Positions 5,277-12,897 of a stretch of DNA of 13,134 nucleotides are shown here, piece by piece. This DNA is from Bacillota bacterium. GTDB lineage: Bacteria; Bacillota; Clostridia; Oscillospirales; Acutalibacteraceae. Positions within the stretch are counted from its first letter, which is position 1, and each line of letters starts with the position of its first letter. Under the pieces are notes generated by a model. The model worked only from the letters and a program-made list of their open reading frames with translations. It had not been told where the DNA came from and made no database searches. The translations under genes were made by a program, and so were the position numbers. The stretch is taken from the NCBI GenBank assembly GCA_023460155.1, contig JAEWRF010000019.1, positions 1 through 13,134 on the forward strand, written 5' to 3'.

Positions 5277-7895
5277 ATGGCATCCCTTTCCCCCATGATG
5301 CAGCAATATTTCGAAGCCAAAAAGCAGTATCCGGATACGATCCTGTTTTTTCGGCTCGGCGATTTCTATGAGATGTTTTACGACGACGCAACCCTTGCTT
5401 CCCGCGAGCTTGAGCTCACGCTTACGGGGCGGGACTGCGGCCAGCCGGAGCGCGCCCCGATGTGCGGCGTTCCGTTCCACAGTTATGAAACCTATGTGGC
5501 CCGGCTGATTGCCAAGGGCTACAAGGTTGCCATCTGCGAGCAGATGGAAGACCCTGCACTTGCCAAGGGACTTGTTAAGCGCGACATCATCCGCGTCGTC
5601 ACGCCGGGCACTCTGCTGGAAAGCAGCATGCTCGACGAGACAAAAAACAATTTTATCGCTTCGCTCTGCGTGACCGGGACCGGCGCGGGCATCTGCTTTG
5701 CGGATGTTTCCACCGGGGAGCTTCACGCGGCTTCGCTGTCCGAAAAAAAAGCGGAAGATTTGACTCGCCAGCTCTGCGGGGAGTTTTCCCGCTTTTCCCC
5801 GCGGGAGATTCTCATCAATCAGGAGGCGCTGGACCTTAAGGGCCTTCCGGAATTTATCCGGAAGCGTCTGAGCGCAAGCCTTGAGCTGCTGGACGAAGCG
5901 GACTTTGCCCCGGAAGCGTGCGCCGCTCTGGTGCTGGAGCAGTTTCATAAGCAAAACCTGGAGGAGCTGGATCTTTCCGAAAAGCCGGAGATCACCCGTG
6001 CCGTCGGCGCGCTGTTTTCCTATCTTCGGAAGACGGAGCGCTCCGGCCTTGAACGCATGGAGGCCATCGACTTTTACAGCGGTTCCCAATTCATGCGCCT
6101 GAACCTCAACACGCGCCGGAACCTTGAATTGCTGGAAACCATGCGCAACAAGGAGAAAAAAGGCTCGCTCCTGTGGGTGCTGGACCGGACCCGTACGGCG
6201 ATGGGCAAGCGTATGATCCGCAGCTGGATTGAGCGCCCGCTCCTGAGCCCCGCGCAGATCGGCCGCCGCCTCAACGCGGTGGAGGAACTCACCGGAGACG
6301 CAATCCTGCGGGACAGTCTTTCCGGCCAGCTTGCGGATGTGCACGATCTGGAGCGTCTGATGACCCGGATTGTCTACGGCTCCGCAAACGGCCGAGAACT
6401 CAAAAGCCTTTCCTCCGCGGCGGAAAAACTGCCGGTTTTAAAAAAGCTTCTTGAAAATTCCCACTCCGACCTGTTAAAGCAGATTTATTCGGACATCGAT
6501 CCGCTTGACGATATCCGCGCCCTTGTGGAGCGTTCCATCGTGGACGAGCCCCCGTTTTCCGTACGGGAGGGCGGTGTGATCCGCCCGGGCTACAACGAGG
6601 AACTGGACCTGCTGAAGGGCGACATGAGCGACGGCCGAGGGATTGTCGCGAAAATTGAAGCGCAGGAGCGTGAGCGAACCGGAATACCGAAACTGAAAAT
6701 CGGCTATAACCGCGTGTTCGGCTATTACATAGAGATCAGCAACGGCTATAAGGATCAGGCTCCGCCTGAATATATCCGCAAGCAGACCCTGACGAACTGC
6801 GAGCGCTTCATCACGCCGGAGCTCAAAGACCTTGAGGGCCGCATCCTCGGCGCGCACGACAAATCCGTACAGCTCGAGTATCAGCTTTTCGACGAGGTGC
6901 GGAAACAGGTCGCGGAGCAGACCGACCGCGTACAGCGGACGGCTTCGGCTGTCGCGCGGCTGGACGTGCTGCTTTCGTTCGCACAGGTTTCCGCCGACCG
7001 GAGTTATGTCCGCCCGGCCATCGGCCTCGACGGGAAAATTGTTCTGAAGGAAAGCCGCCACCCCGTGGTGGAAGCGCTTCTGGAGGAGCCGTTCGTGCCG
7101 AACGACGTCATCCTTGACTGCGGCGAAAACCGCGTCGCGATCATCACAGGGCCGAACATGGCGGGAAAGTCAACCTATATGCGACAGATCGCGCTGATTG
7201 TCATTATGGCGCAGATTGGCTGCTTTGTTCCGGCTTCCTCTGCGCAGATCGGCATTACCGACGCTATTTTTACCCGCGTGGGCGCTTCCGACGACCTCGC
7301 CTCCGGCCAGTCGACTTTCATGGTGGAGATGGCGGAAGTGGCTGAAATCGTACGGGACGCCACAAAGGACAGCCTTCTCGTTTTGGATGAAATCGGCCGC
7401 GGAACCTCTACCTACGACGGGATGAGCATCGCGCGTGCCGTGCTGGAATACGTCGCGGACCCGAAACTTCTCGGCGCCAAAACGCTGTTTGCCACGCATT
7501 ACCATGAGCTGACCGCGCTGGAGGATCTTCTCCCCGGCGTCAAAAATTATAATATCGCGGTGAAAAAACGCGGCGACGACATCACATTTTTACGCCGCAT
7601 AATCCGGGGCGGCGCGGACGACAGCTACGGTATCGAGGTGGCGAAGCTCGCCGGCGTCCCGAATAAGATCATTGCCCGCGCGAAACAGATTCTTGCCGAG
7701 CTGGATGCGGGAAAACAAGTTTCTCAGCCCAAAAGCCGCGCGAAGCACACGGAGGAGAACGACGATTTTCAGATCGCCCTGACCCCGCCGAACGAATCCG
7801 AGGTTCTGGATCAGCTCCGCAAACTTGATGTCAATACGTTAACGCCGATCGAGTGCATGAACACGCTGTTTGAACTTTGTAAGCTGGCACAGTAA
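5277..7895 (+). CDS. mutS: DNA mismatch repair protein MutS
   Basis: MutS recognises base mismatches and small loops as a dimer and, with ATP, recruits MutL. At 872 residues it is full length. Domain I has the mismatch-wedge motif F30-Y31-E32 within GDFYEMF. The connector, lever and clamp domains follow (about 120-560). The ABC-type ATPase has Walker A GPNMAGKST at 625-633, the signature region DDLASGQSTFMVEM, Walker B LLVLDE with D704-E705, and the H-loop TLFATHYHEL. The C-terminus carries the short helix-turn-helix dimer segment ending LFELCKLAQ. The ATG at 5277 has GGGAGG 9 nt upstream and lies 21 nt after the preceding stop. The long open frames on the opposite strand are shadows of its codon usage. 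Confidence 0.98.
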   Translation: MASLSPMMQQYFEAKKQYPDTILFFRLGDFYEMFYDDATLASRELELTLTGRDCGQPERAPMCGVPFHSYETYVARLIAKGYKVAICEQMEDPALAKGLVKRDIIRVVTPGTLLESSMLDETKNNFIASLCVTGTGAGICFADVSTGELHAASLSEKKAEDLTRQLCGEFSRFSPREILINQEALDLKGLPEFIRKRLSASLELLDEADFAPEACAALVLEQFHKQNLEELDLSEKPEITRAVGALFSYLRKTERSGLERMEAIDFYSGSQFMRLNLNTRRNLELLETMRNKEKKGSLLWVLDRTRTAMGKRMIRSWIERPLLSPAQIGRRLNAVEELTGDAILRDSLSGQLADVHDLERLMTRIVYGSANGRELKSLSSAAEKLPVLKKLLENSHSDLLKQIYSDIDPLDDIRALVERSIVDEPPFSVREGGVIRPGYNEELDLLKGDMSDGRGIVAKIEAQERERTGIPKLKIGYNRVFGYYIEISNGYKDQAPPEYIRKQTLTNCERFITPELKDLEGRILGAHDKSVQLEYQLFDEVRKQVAEQTDRVQRTASAVARLDVLLSFAQVSADRSYVRPAIGLDGKIVLKESRHPVVEALLEEPFVPNDVILDCGENRVAIITGPNMAGKSTYMRQIALIVIMAQIGCFVPASSAQIGITDAIFTRVGASDDLASGQSTFMVEMAEVAEIVRDATKDSLLVLDEIGRGTSTYDGMSIARAVLEYVADPKLLGAKTLFATHYHELTALEDLLPGVKNYNIAVKKRGDDITFLRRIIRGGADDSYGIEVAKLAGVPNKIIARAKQILAELDAGKQVSQPKSRAKHTEENDDFQIALTPPNESEVLDQLRKLDVNTLTPIECMNTLFELCKLAQ

Positions 7896-7916
7896 GACTC
7901 AGGTGCAGGTGATAAA

Positions 7917-8450
7917 ATGAAGCAAGAAGTGCTGAGAAACGGGAAAACGCTGAAAATTCGCAGCGCGGTCGAACAGGATGCCGAAAATTTGCTTGCGTAC
8001 TGCAATTTGGTTGGCGGCGAAAGCGATTTCCTCACTTATGGGAAAAACGGCTGTAATCGAACAGTGGAGCAGGAGCGGCAGTTTCTTGGGGAGTTCCAAA
8101 ATCAGCCGAATAGTATTTACTTGCTCGGTTTTATCGAAGAGGAACTCGTATGCTCCGCGAATCTCTGTGCGGAACCAAAAGCGCGCCTTGCACACAACTG
8201 TGAATTGGGAATAACGGTCCGAAAAAAGTTATGGGGTTTGGGCGCGGCAGGTATTTTGATGCAGGAACTCATTGATTTTGCGAAAAACCGGTCAATGCTT
8301 CGGGCAATCCATCTGGGCGTCTATGCCACGAATGAGCCGGCAATTCGTTTGTATCAGAAATTCGGCTTTCAAACGGTCGGACGATTAAAAGATTATTTTT
8401 CGGTTGACGGCCATTATTACGACGAGCTGTTAATGGATTTGTATTTATAA
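7917..8450 (+). CDS. GNAT-family N-acetyltransferase
   Basis: This 177-residue protein has the Gcn5-related acetyltransferase fold, which transfers an acetyl group from acetyl-CoA to an amine. The segment ELGITVRKKLWGLGAAGILM (about residues 99-118) holds the acetyl-CoA-binding beta4/alpha3 region, here with RKKLWGLGAAG replacing the usual R/Q-x-x-G-x-G/A loop. The later pieces HLGVYATNEPAIRLYQKFGF and VDGHYYDELLMDLYL are typical of RimJ/RimL- and PhnO-like small acetyltransferases. The substrate cannot be assigned. The ATG at 7917 has only a modest AGGTG 12 nt upstream. It sits between mutS (21-nt gap) and mutL (23-nt gap), an unusual place for such a gene. Its second half is visibly more AT-rich than its neighbours, which hints at a later insertion. 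Confidence 0.88.
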   Translation: MKQEVLRNGKTLKIRSAVEQDAENLLAYCNLVGGESDFLTYGKNGCNRTVEQERQFLGEFQNQPNSIYLLGFIEEELVCSANLCAEPKARLAHNCELGITVRKKLWGLGAAGILMQELIDFAKNRSMLRAIHLGVYATNEPAIRLYQKFGFQTVGRLKDYFSVDGHYYDELLMDLYL

Positions 8451-8473
8451 TATCAGAAAAGGGGGCGCGCTCC

Positions 8474-10324
8474 GTGCCGAAAATTCATATACTTGACAAA
8501 CAGGTCGCCGAATTGATCGCCGCGGGCGAAGTGGTGGAGCGTCCCGCCTCCGTTGTGAAGGAACTGACGGAAAACTCCGTGGACGCGGGTGCCGAAGCCG
8601 TTACGGTGGAAATCCGCAACGGAGGGATCACCTACATCCGCGTGACCGACAACGGCTGCGGGATCGCCCGGGAAGATGTTCCCGCCGCTTTTCTGCGCCA
8701 CGCTACCAGCAAGATTTCCGGCAGGGACGACCTTGACGGAATCGCGACGCTCGGGTTCCGCGGGGAGGCGCTCGCTTCCATCGCAGCGGTGGCGCGCGTC
8801 GACCTGCTGACCCGCACGGCGGAGGAGCTTGCGGGCACGCACAGCGTGCTTTCCGAAGATATGGAGCCGGTGTGCGAGGATGCCGGGTGCGCAGAGGGGA
8901 CAACCCTGGTTGTTCGCGATCTGTTCTACAATACGCCGGCGCGCATGAAATTCCTGAAAAAGGATTCGACGGAGGGCAACGCCATCGCGGCTGTCATCGA
9001 CCGCGTCGCGCTTTCCCATCCGGAGGTTTCGTTTCGCTTCCTTCGGGACGGCAGGGAAGCCTTGCACACACCGGGGGACGGCAAACTGAAATCGGCCGTT
9101 TATGCGGTTTTCGGCAAAGAATTCACGGCAGGACTTCTGCCGGTCGATTACGAGCTGGGCGGCGTCCGTGTGACCGGCTTTGTCAGCAAGCCGGCTGCCG
9201 CGCGGCCGAACCGCAGCATGCAGTACTTTTTCATCAACGGGCGCTCCGTACGGAGCCGCACCGCGGCGGTCGCGCTGGAAGAGGCCTTCCGGGGTTCGCT
9301 GATGGCGGGCAAGCTGCCGGCCTGTGTGATGTACCTTTCCATCCCGTGCAGCGCGGTTGACGTGAACGTGCACCCCTCCAAAATGGAGGTTCGCTTTGTC
9401 AATGAAAAGCCCGTTTTCGACGCGGTCTATCACGGGGTCAAGACGGCGCTGAATCAGGGCGACACTCCTCCGGTGCTCGCGCTGAACCGGCCGGAACCGG
9501 CAGTGCTTCCGGTTTCCGCCCCGGTTAAACAGATGCGGTTTGCCGAAAGGGAAGAGGTCTCCCATCCGGCGCCGGCCGAATCTTTTCCGAATCCCGCGGA
9601 ACGCTACATGGTGCACGACGTAAAAACGGATGTGTTTTCGGTTCCGAGGAAAGACACACCCGCTGAGGAGCCGCCGGCCGCGGCATCCCGGGAAGAAGTT
9701 TCTGCGGTTTCCGCCTGGGAAAAACCGACGGAACCGATCCCTGAGACCCCGGAGGAAAAGCCGGAGTGTCTGATCGGGGAGGCGTTTTCAACCTACCTGA
9801 TTTTGGAACGCGGGGACGAGCTGGTTTTCCTCGACAAGCACGCCGCGCATGAGCGGCTGCTTTATGAAAAGCTGAAGGCCGAAGCCGGAAAGGCAGACCG
9901 CCAGATGCTGTTGGAACCGGTTCCGGTGACACTTGATAAAAACGATTACTCTGCCGTGCTGGATTCGCTGGAGCTTTTTGCCGAAGCCGGCTTCGAGGTG
10001 GAGGATTTCGGCAGCGGAACCGTACTGGTCCGAAGCGTGCCGATGATCCTTGGCGGCGGGGATGCCGCCGAGGCCGTGATGGAAATGGCGGGATATCTGG
10101 TCTCCTGCAAAAACGACCTTACGACGGAAAAGCTCGACTGGCTTTACCACAACGTGGCCTGCCGCGCGGCCGTCAAGGCGGGCGACGAAAGCTCTTCCGC
10201 CGAGCTGTGTGCTCTCGCAAAGCGCGTGGAGCAGGAGGATGTGCGCTACTGCCCTCACGGCAGACCGGTTTTCTTCATCCTGAAGCGGAAGGAACTGGAG
10301 CGGCAGATGGGGCGGATCCAATGA
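8474..10324 (+). CDS. mutL: DNA mismatch repair protein MutL (endonuclease type)
   Basis: MutL couples MutS mismatch recognition to strand nicking and excision. The 616-residue protein has an N-terminal GHKL ATPase with E30 and N34 (KELTENSVDAGA), DNGCGI at 59-64, GFRGEAL at 94-100 and the TTLVVRDLFYNTPAR segment. A Pro/Glu-rich linker follows (about 330-430). The C-terminal domain has the nicking-endonuclease motif D454-K-H456-A-x2-E460-x4-E465 (Lys where Gln is common), a beta-clamp-binding-like QMLLEP at 477-482, ACR-x-A-VKAG, and CPHGRP near the end. This matches the methyl-independent repair of bacteria lacking MutH. The GTG start at 8474 lies 8 nt after AAAAGGGGG. The stop overlaps the ATG of a 25-codon frame (ATGA). 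Confidence 0.97.
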   Translation: MPKIHILDKQVAELIAAGEVVERPASVVKELTENSVDAGAEAVTVEIRNGGITYIRVTDNGCGIAREDVPAAFLRHATSKISGRDDLDGIATLGFRGEALASIAAVARVDLLTRTAEELAGTHSVLSEDMEPVCEDAGCAEGTTLVVRDLFYNTPARMKFLKKDSTEGNAIAAVIDRVALSHPEVSFRFLRDGREALHTPGDGKLKSAVYAVFGKEFTAGLLPVDYELGGVRVTGFVSKPAAARPNRSMQYFFINGRSVRSRTAAVALEEAFRGSLMAGKLPACVMYLSIPCSAVDVNVHPSKMEVRFVNEKPVFDAVYHGVKTALNQGDTPPVLALNRPEPAVLPVSAPVKQMRFAEREEVSHPAPAESFPNPAERYMVHDVKTDVFSVPRKDTPAEEPPAAASREEVSAVSAWEKPTEPIPETPEEKPECLIGEAFSTYLILERGDELVFLDKHAAHERLLYEKLKAEAGKADRQMLLEPVPVTLDKNDYSAVLDSLELFAEAGFEVEDFGSGTVLVRSVPMILGGGDAAEAVMEMAGYLVSCKNDLTTEKLDWLYHNVACRAAVKAGDESSSAELCALAKRVEQEDVRYCPHGRPVFFILKRKELERQMGRIQ

Positions 10325-10398
10325 GCATCTTTGGAGTATCAGACGGTGCGCGGCAAAGCTCCGGGCGCCGTTCGGCGAAAGGGGTGACGCTGCGTTGA
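10321..10398 (+). CDS. possible 25-residue leader peptide or upstream ORF
   Basis: The ATG at 10321 overlaps the mutL stop as ATGA, with GGGGCGG a few bases upstream. The frame runs 25 codons and ends in a TGA that overlaps the TTG start of the next gene (TTGA at 10395-10398). The peptide is Arg/Ser/Gly-rich with no domain or membrane span. Precise overlap at both ends suggests it may pass ribosomes from mutL to the next gene. Alternatively, a frame change near its end would make it the basic cytoplasmic N-terminus of the following membrane protein. It may equally be chance. Confidence 0.3.
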   Translation: MSIFGVSDGARQSSGRRSAKGVTLR

Positions 10399-11687
10399 AC
10401 AGTCGGTTCCTCAGAAAACTGGCCTCCGCCGTTCTTGCGGTTTTGCTGCTGGTTTACGTCGGTTATCAGATTTACAATATGCACCATACAAAAATTCTTA
10501 CGGAAACCGCCGAGAATTTTACCGCTTCCGAGACCGTGCAGGCGGAGGGCATCGCCGTCCGCGCCGAAGTGCCGGTCAAAGCGGACGCGGACGGGGTGAT
10601 TGATTACGTCCTCAATACGGGGGATAAGGTAAACAAGGGCGGAACAGTCGCCCTTGTTTACGCCAGCGAACAGCAGGCGGGGGCCTGCCGGGAGATGGGT
10701 ACCGTGGACGGAGAGATTCAGAAGCTGCAAAACCTGCAGACCCCCGGCAATACCTATGCCGCAAGCCCGGATACGGTTAACAGCCTTATCAGCAGGGAAC
10801 TTTCCGGACTGCTTTCCAAGACGGTGGACGGCGATTTCTACGGGCTTTCCCAGGAGCGGGAAAACCTTTTGTATCTGGTCAACGAGCGTCAGGTGGTCAC
10901 CGGAAAGATTACCAGCTTCGGTGCAAGGATCAAGGCTCTTCAGGCGAGAAAAAGTGCGCTGACCTCTCAGGCCGGGTCTGCAAAGGCTTCCATTCTGTCC
11001 CCGGCGTCGGGATATTTCATCCAGTCCTCGGAGAACGTCAGCACACTGGATTACAACGGGGTGCTTTCCCTTTCAAGCGCACAGATCCGCAGCGCGGAGA
11101 AGGCCTCGCCGGAGCCGATGTCCGGCTCGGTCGGGAAGATATGCACCGACTACAACTGGTACTTTGCCTGCGTTGTTCCGGCCGGAAATGCCGCCGCGTT
11201 CCGCAGCCTGACTTCCGGCGGCACGGTAACGGTCGGCTTCCCGTTCGTTTCGAATGAAACGGCTCCGGCAACGGTGGCGGCGGTCAATCAAACCGGTGAA
11301 AATTCGGAAGCTGCGGTGATCCTTGAATGTGACTATATGAATTCGGCGCTTGCCTCGCTCGGGCGGGAAACGGCGCAGATCGTGATTCAGGAGTACAGCG
11401 GCATCCGCGTCAGCCGGAATACCGTGCATTTTCAGACGGTTTCCAAAGACGTAAAAGGGGCGGACGGAAAAACCACGGTGCAGAAAAAAGAGGTTATGGG
11501 CGTCTATGTCGTGAACGGCAGTATGCTCCAGTTCCGGCAGATCGTTCCGGAATACAGCACCGACGCCTATGTGATCTGCGATCCGAGCCCTCAGCCTGGA
11601 GACCTTATGACCTCGGATACGGTAAAGCTGCACGATGAAGTTGTTGTGGAAGGGACGGATTTATATGATGGAAAAGTCATCGGGTGA
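10395..11687 (+). CDS. HlyD-like membrane-anchored protein
   Basis: This 430-residue protein resembles periplasmic-adaptor (HlyD/MFP) proteins, which link transporters across the envelope. A basic N-terminus is followed by one membrane span at about 8-27 (SAVLAVLLLVYVGYQIY). A barrel-sandwich half-motif follows (about 48-90: EGIAVRAEVPVKADADGVID, then NTGDKVNKGGTVALVYA), then a predicted coiled coil (about 98-200) and the second half (SPASGYFIQSSENV). The beta-barrel-like region reaches the C-terminus. The bulk should lie outside the membrane. No ABC transporter or outer-membrane partner gene is nearby, so transport function is unproven. Its place just before yggS-sepF-ylmH suggests a division or envelope role instead. 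The TTG at 10395 has GGGG 10 nt upstream and overlaps the small frame before it. Its end overlaps yggS by 23 nt. Confidence 0.75.
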   Translation: MNSRFLRKLASAVLAVLLLVYVGYQIYNMHHTKILTETAENFTASETVQAEGIAVRAEVPVKADADGVIDYVLNTGDKVNKGGTVALVYASEQQAGACREMGTVDGEIQKLQNLQTPGNTYAASPDTVNSLISRELSGLLSKTVDGDFYGLSQERENLLYLVNERQVVTGKITSFGARIKALQARKSALTSQAGSAKASILSPASGYFIQSSENVSTLDYNGVLSLSSAQIRSAEKASPEPMSGSVGKICTDYNWYFACVVPAGNAAAFRSLTSGGTVTVGFPFVSNETAPATVAAVNQTGENSEAAVILECDYMNSALASLGRETAQIVIQEYSGIRVSRNTVHFQTVSKDVKGADGKTTVQKKEVMGVYVVNGSMLQFRQIVPEYSTDAYVICDPSPQPGDLMTSDTVKLHDEVVVEGTDLYDGKVIG

Positions 11688-12402
11688 ATTGGAAGAGCGT
11701 TTTCGCGACGTAGAGGAGAATTATAGAGAGATTCATGAAAAAATAGCCGAGGCCGCAAAAAAATCGGGCCGTGCTCCGAAGGACATTACCCTGCTTGCGG
11801 CGACGAAAACCGTCGCGCCGGAGATCATCAACCATGCCATTTCCCTTGGGCTTGACCATATCGGGGAGAACAAGGTCCAGGAGCTGACCGACAAATACGA
11901 CGCCTATGATCTTTCGCACTGCGAGCTTCAATTTATCGGCCGTCTGCAGACCAATAAGGTGAAATACCTGATCGGCAAGGTCTCGATGATCCAGTCGGTT
12001 GACAGCGAAAAGCTGGCGTCGGAAATCTCCCGCCTGAGTGTGAAAAACGGTCTTGTCACAGATATTCTGATCGAAGTCAACATCGGCGAAGAAGAGAACA
12101 AATCCGGCGTGCTGCCGGACGCGCTCGGGGAGCTGCTTCTCAAAATCGCCCCCTTGCCCGGCATCCGCGTCCGCGGTCTGATGGCAATCCCTCCGGCCGG
12201 CGCTCCGGAGCGTGATACATTGAATTATTTTTTAAGAATGAACCAATATTTTGTTGACATAATGGCCAAAAAATTAGATAATGTAGCTATGGATTACCTA
12301 TCAATGGGAATGTCTTCGGATTACTCACTGGCGATCCAGGCCGGGGCTAATCTTGTGAGGGTTGGCACAGCCCTTTTTGGCCCCAGAAACTATCAAAAAT
12401 AA
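11665..12402 (+). CDS. yggS: YggS/YlmE family pyridoxal phosphate homeostasis protein
   Basis: Proteins of the YggS/PROSC (PLPBP) family bind pyridoxal 5'-phosphate without known catalysis and maintain free PLP and amino-acid balance in the cytosol. The 245-residue protein keeps the single-barrel signatures: LLAATKTV with the PLP-binding K48, HIGENKVQEL, FIGRLQTNKVKYL, IQSVDSEKLA, VNIGEEENKSG, RGLMAIP and LSMGMSSDY, then LVRVGTALFGPRNY. I chose the ATG at 11665, 10 nt after GGAAGGG. An in-frame ATG at 11635 would add 10 residues but has no such site. The gene overlaps the preceding one by 23 nt and lies 18 nt before sepF, as ylmE precedes sepF in many Gram-positive bacteria. Bases about 12215-12300 within it are unusually AT-rich and contain a promoter-like sequence. 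Confidence 0.95.
   Translation: MMEKSSGELEERFRDVEENYREIHEKIAEAAKKSGRAPKDITLLAATKTVAPEIINHAISLGLDHIGENKVQELTDKYDAYDLSHCELQFIGRLQTNKVKYLIGKVSMIQSVDSEKLASEISRLSVKNGLVTDILIEVNIGEEENKSGVLPDALGELLLKIAPLPGIRVRGLMAIPPAGAPERDTLNYFLRMNQYFVDIMAKKLDNVAMDYLSMGMSSDYSLAIQAGANLVRVGTALFGPRNYQK
12254..12282 (+). promoter_or_regulatory. candidate internal promoter upstream of sepF
   Basis: TTGACA (12254-12259) and GATAAT (12277-12282) are separated by 17 nt inside the yggS coding sequence. They sit in a short AT-rich island within otherwise GC-richer DNA. Transcription would start near 12290, about 130 nt before sepF. It could provide extra sepF-ylmH expression independent of the mutSL operon. Confidence 0.45.
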
Positions 12403-12420
12403 TTTGGGAGGTCCTTTCCA

Positions 12421-12897
12421 ATGGCCGGATTTGTTGAAAAATTTAAGGATATGTGGAATCCGCCGGAAGACGAATACGACGATTTCGGATATGATGCCGA
12501 ACCGGAAGAGGTGAGCTCCATGTCGGGAGAGAAGCAGAACATTGAGCCGGAACAGCGCGAGACGAGGCGTCCTTCCGGAAATTCCGGCAACAAGGTGGTC
12601 AATATCCATGCCACGGCACAGCTTCAGGTCGTACTTTTCAAGCCGGAGCGCTTCGGTGAAGAAACCTGTGCCATTGCCGACGAACTTCTCAAAATGCATA
12701 CGGTGGTTTTAAACCTGGAGAATACCAACAAGGATGTGTCGCGCCGCATCATCGATTTCCTGAGCGGCGTTGCCTACGCGAACGGCGGCAAAATCAAGCG
12801 CGTGGCTACGAGCACATTTATTATTACACCGTACAATGTCGATCTGACCGGCGACGACGTACTGGATGAACTGGAAAACAACGGTGTCTATTTCTGA
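12421..12897 (+). CDS. sepF: cell division protein SepF
   Basis: SepF binds FtsZ filaments and tethers and bundles them at the division septum. The 158-residue sequence has the expected plan. The N-terminal amphipathic membrane-targeting helix is MAGFVEKFKDMWN (1-13). A disordered acidic/Ser-rich linker runs to about 55. The conserved core follows: VVLFKPERF, IADELLKMHTVVLNLENT, ARR-like VSRRIIDFLSGVAYANGGKIKRV and FIITPYNVDL. It ends in a short acidic segment. GGGAGG lies about 10 nt before the ATG. It follows yggS by 18 nt and overlaps the next gene, matching the ylmE-sepF-ylmH order of Gram-positive division clusters. Confidence 0.97.
   Translation: MAGFVEKFKDMWNPPEDEYDDFGYDAEPEEVSSMSGEKQNIEPEQRETRRPSGNSGNKVVNIHATAQLQVVLFKPERFGEETCAIADELLKMHTVVLNLENTNKDVSRRIIDFLSGVAYANGGKIKRVATSTFIITPYNVDLTGDDVLDELENNGVYF

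Noticed and set aside
4824..6344. 506-codon minus-strand open frame opposite the ylbF-type gene and mutS
   Set aside because: GC-rich codon use on the plus strand keeps this frame open. There is no start signal or domain, and it crosses two genuine genes.
8453..9616. 387-codon minus-strand open frame opposite mutL
   Set aside because: Antisense to the highly conserved ATPase domain; rich in Arg/His/Gly as expected of a shadow frame.
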